7,551 nt of DNA from Comamonas sp. lk (lineage in GTDB: Bacteria; Pseudomonadota; Gammaproteobacteria; Burkholderiales; Burkholderiaceae_C), in contig CAMDHL010000098.1 of the NCBI GenBank assembly GCA_945898105.1, positions 1-7,551 of the forward strand, in the 5' to 3' direction. The position numbers and the translations under genes are program-made. Below, one piece after another: positions 6,239-7,551 of the stretch; position 1 is the first letter of the stretch; the number at the start of each line of letters is the position of its first letter. Under the pieces are notes generated by a model. The model did no database searches. It was not told the DNA's origin and worked only from the letters and a program-made list of their open reading frames with translations.

Positions 6239-7112
6239 AGCCTGCCCCAGCCATCACCTGCCCCATACGCACCGGGCCACCGGGCTGCCAGTCTGGGTTC
6301 CAACCGGGCGTCGCTTCGGGTAGTAAAAGCACCACCGTAGAGCCCAGCAAAAAGCGGCCCATTTCTTCCCCCTGGGCCAGTTGCACCTGACCGGCTGGGT
6401 AGTCATGGCGGCTGATACGCCCTGTGCGCGGTGGGTTCACCACGCCATGCCACACCGTGGCCATGCTGCCCACAATCGTCGCGCCCACCAGTACCAGCAC
6501 CATCGGCCCGCTCGGGGTGTCGAACACACAGACTACGCGCTCATTGCGTGCAAACAAGCCGGGTACGCCGCGCGCGGTAGTCGGGTTCACCGAAAACAAA
6601 TCGCCCGGCACATAGACCATCTGGCGCAGCGTCCCGACGCAGGGCATGTGGATGCGGTGGTAGTCGCGCGGGCTCAGGTACAGGGTCGCAAAGCTACCCG
6701 ACGCAAACTGCGCCGCCAGCACGCTGTCGCCGCCGACCAGGGCCGTGGCGCTGTACGCATGGCCTTTGGCCTGGAAGATCTGCCCGTTCTCGATGGCGCC
6801 AAACTGGCTGATCGCCCCGTCCACCGGACACAGCCAGCGCGCCTGCGCCAGGGGCCGTGCATCAGCGCGCAGCGCACGTGTGAAAAAATCGTTAAAACTG
6901 CCGTAGGCGGCGATGTCTGGCTGCGCGGCCTGCGCCATATCGACCTGGTACTTGTTGACGAACCAGGCAATCAGGCGGGTGGTGGCGCTGCCCCAGCGCC
7001 GGGTGGCGACCCAGCCGCCAAAAGCGGTCAGCGCCTGCTTTGGCAAGAGGTATTGAGGCCAAACCGCCTTGCGCGCTGTCCATCGGTTTGCTATTGCCCC
7101 TCCAGCTTGCAT
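6237..7112 (-). CDS. psd: Phosphatidylserine decarboxylase proenzyme
   Basis: Pyruvoyl-dependent enzyme that converts phosphatidylserine to phosphatidylethanolamine at the cytoplasmic membrane. The 291-residue proenzyme cleaves itself at LGST, between Gly257 and Ser258, so the serine becomes the pyruvoyl group of the small alpha chain. The self-cleavage triad is visible as Asp98 (CPVDGAISQFG), His155 (YHRIHMP) and Ser258, matching Asp90, His147 and Ser254 of E. coli. Other family blocks are SFNDFFTRALR (72-82), YVPGDLFSVN (167-176) and GLFARNERVVCVFDT (185-199). Shorter than E. coli Psd (322) because the C-terminal tail is missing, which is usual for betaproteobacteria. The ATG at 7112 is the only in-frame ATG before the conserved PQYLLPK, but it has a poor ribosome-binding site. 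Housekeeping gene, not part of the CO module; bases 6702-6800 recur exactly at the right window edge. Confidence 0.96.
   Translation of the reverse strand: MQAGGAIANRWTARKAVWPQYLLPKQALTAFGGWVATRRWGSATTRLIAWFVNKYQVDMAQAAQPDIAAYGSFNDFFTRALRADARPLAQARWLCPVDGAISQFGAIENGQIFQAKGHAYSATALVGGDSVLAAQFASGSFATLYLSPRDYHRIHMPCVGTLRQMVYVPGDLFSVNPTTARGVPGLFARNERVVCVFDTPSGPMVLVLVGATIVGSMATVWHGVVNPPRTGRISRHDYPAGQVQLAQGEEMGRFLLGSTVVLLLPEATPGWNPDWQPGGPVRMGQVMAGAG
6702..6800 (+). repeat. 99-bp exact direct repeat, copy 1 (inside psd)
   Basis: Identical base for base to 7453-7551, offset 751. The preceding bases differ (A6701 against G7452), so the match is 99 bp as far as the window shows. This copy is the original, because it encodes conserved Psd residues on the minus strand. 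Confidence 0.97.
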
Positions 7113-7118
7113 GAAATT

Positions 7119-7136
7119 TCTGCCAATCGCCGCAGA
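7119..7136. promoter_or_regulatory. Small dyad in the psd-LysR divergent gap
   Basis: TCTGC (7119-7123) and GCAGA (7132-7136) form an inverted repeat with an 8-nt centre. LysR-type regulators often bind dyads in the gap upstream of their own gene, but the usual T-N11-A spacing is not met. Weak candidate. Confidence 0.25.
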
Positions 7137-7161
7137 TTGTCAGCCCCGTGTAAAGCGGCGG

Positions 7162-7167
7162 ATTATA
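7162..7167 (-). promoter_or_regulatory. Candidate -10 element of psd
   Basis: The minus strand reads TATAAT from 7167 to 7162, a perfect -10 consensus 49 bp before the psd ATG. No good -35 is visible at 16-18 bp; that stretch falls inside the first codons of the divergent LysR gene. Motif seen directly, promoter role inferred. Confidence 0.45.
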
Positions 7168-7179
7168 GTTAGCGACCTT

Positions 7180-7551
7180 ATGAGCACTGCGCGCATCCCC
7201 CCCATCCAATGCTTGCTGACTTTCGAGGCCCTGGCCCGCCTGCGCAGCGTCAGCCAGGCCTCTGAAGAACTCTGCGTCACCCCTAGCGCCGTCAGCCACC
7301 GGGTGCGCCAGCTGGAGCAAATCATCGGCACCAAGTTATTTGGCCGCGCCGATTTTTCGCTCACCACCGAAGGCAGCGAATACTTGGCCCATGTGCGCGA
7401 AGGCCTGTCCACGCTGCAAAAATTTCCTACCTCCAGCGCTGCTCCAGGCAAGCGCAAACTGCGCCGCCAGCACGCTGTCGCCGCCGACCAGGGCCGTGGC
7501 GCTGTACGCATGGCCTTTGGCCTGGAAGATCTGCCCGTTCTCGATGGCGCC
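7180..7551 (+). pseudogene. LysR-type (GcvA-like) regulator, N-terminal half only, chimeric 3' end
   Basis: Residues 1-95 are a LysR-family winged helix-turn-helix and linker: PPIQCLLTFEALARLRSVSQ, then ASEELCVTPSAVSHRVRQLE, TKLFGRA and LTTEGSEYL. The PPI/L...F opening resembles the GcvA/AmpR branch. In a normal gene the following KRKLR (91-95) would lead into the first strand of the effector-binding domain. Instead, from 7453 (codon 92) the DNA is an exact copy of the antisense strand of psd (6702-6800). It stays in frame to the window end (codon 124) but encodes non-LysR residues. So the effector domain is absent here. Either the gene is truly broken by a small duplication, or the sequence end is misassembled and the real gene is intact. 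I favour the second. No clear ribosome-binding site precedes the ATG. Confidence 0.7.
7453..7551 (+). repeat. 99-bp exact direct repeat, copy 2 (window end, inside the LysR reading frame)
   Basis: Perfect copy of 6702-6800 in the same orientation, ending at the last base of the window. The junction lies at CGCAAACTGCGC, which fits both the LysR coding sequence (KRKLR) and psd, so the two were joined at about 12 bp of microhomology. Confidence 0.97.

Noticed and set aside
1..7551. CRISPR arrays, tRNA or rRNA genes, insertion sequences
   Set aside because: No regularly spaced repeats, no cloverleaf or rRNA-like stretch and no transposase frame were seen; the only long repeat is the 99-bp pair.
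7180..7551. A genuine novel fusion of a LysR DNA-binding domain to a new C-terminal domain
   Set aside because: The C-terminal part is exactly antisense psd DNA, not an evolved domain, and stops at the window end.

Overview
The window reads as a chromosomal piece of an aerobic CO-oxidising betaproteobacterium, most likely Burkholderiales/Comamonadaceae. The basis is a GC-rich base composition, a phosphatidylserine decarboxylase that resembles the Comamonadaceae version as I remember it, and a PAS-LytTR regulator of the type described in Burkholderia. The lineage is an inference from protein resemblance and was not tested by any search.

Layout. Bases 1-3224, minus strand, hold a form I (Mo-Cu) carbon monoxide dehydrogenase operon in the canonical order coxM (FAD subunit), coxS (2x[2Fe-2S] subunit), coxL (Mo-Cu catalytic subunit). 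coxL runs off the left edge after about 605 codons. Its AYRCSFR active-site loop is the diagnostic form I signature. Just upstream, on the same strand (3359-4171), is a single-component PAS-LytTR regulator that closely matches RcoM, the heme-based CO sensor. Positions equivalent to the reported His, Cys and Met heme ligands are all present. The 134-bp rcoM-coxM gap carries two TTCGTGC repeats 20 bp apart and a flanking GTGCAA/TTGCAC pair, a plausible RcoM operator. Divergently, on the plus strand, lie an unrecognised six-helix membrane protein (4432/4438-5121) and a XdhC/CoxI-type molybdenum-cofactor chaperone (5125-6156). These two are translationally coupled: the ribosome-binding site of the second abuts the stop codon of the first.

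The CO module therefore looks like sensor, enzyme and cofactor maturation in one place: RcoM senses CO and switches on coxMSL, while the XdhC-like protein helps deliver mature Mo cofactor to CoxL. The membrane protein is the unknown part, perhaps a membrane anchor or partner of CODH or its maturation machinery (inference).

The right part (6237-7112, minus) is a housekeeping psd gene, convergent with xdhC, with three small hairpins in the gap. Divergent from psd, a LysR-type regulator starts at 7180 but keeps only its DNA-binding half. From 7453 to the window end the sequence is an exact 99-bp copy of 6702-6800 (inside psd, antisense). The LysR gene is thus chimeric, and the precise 99-bp length at a sequence end is more typical of an assembly artefact than of biology.
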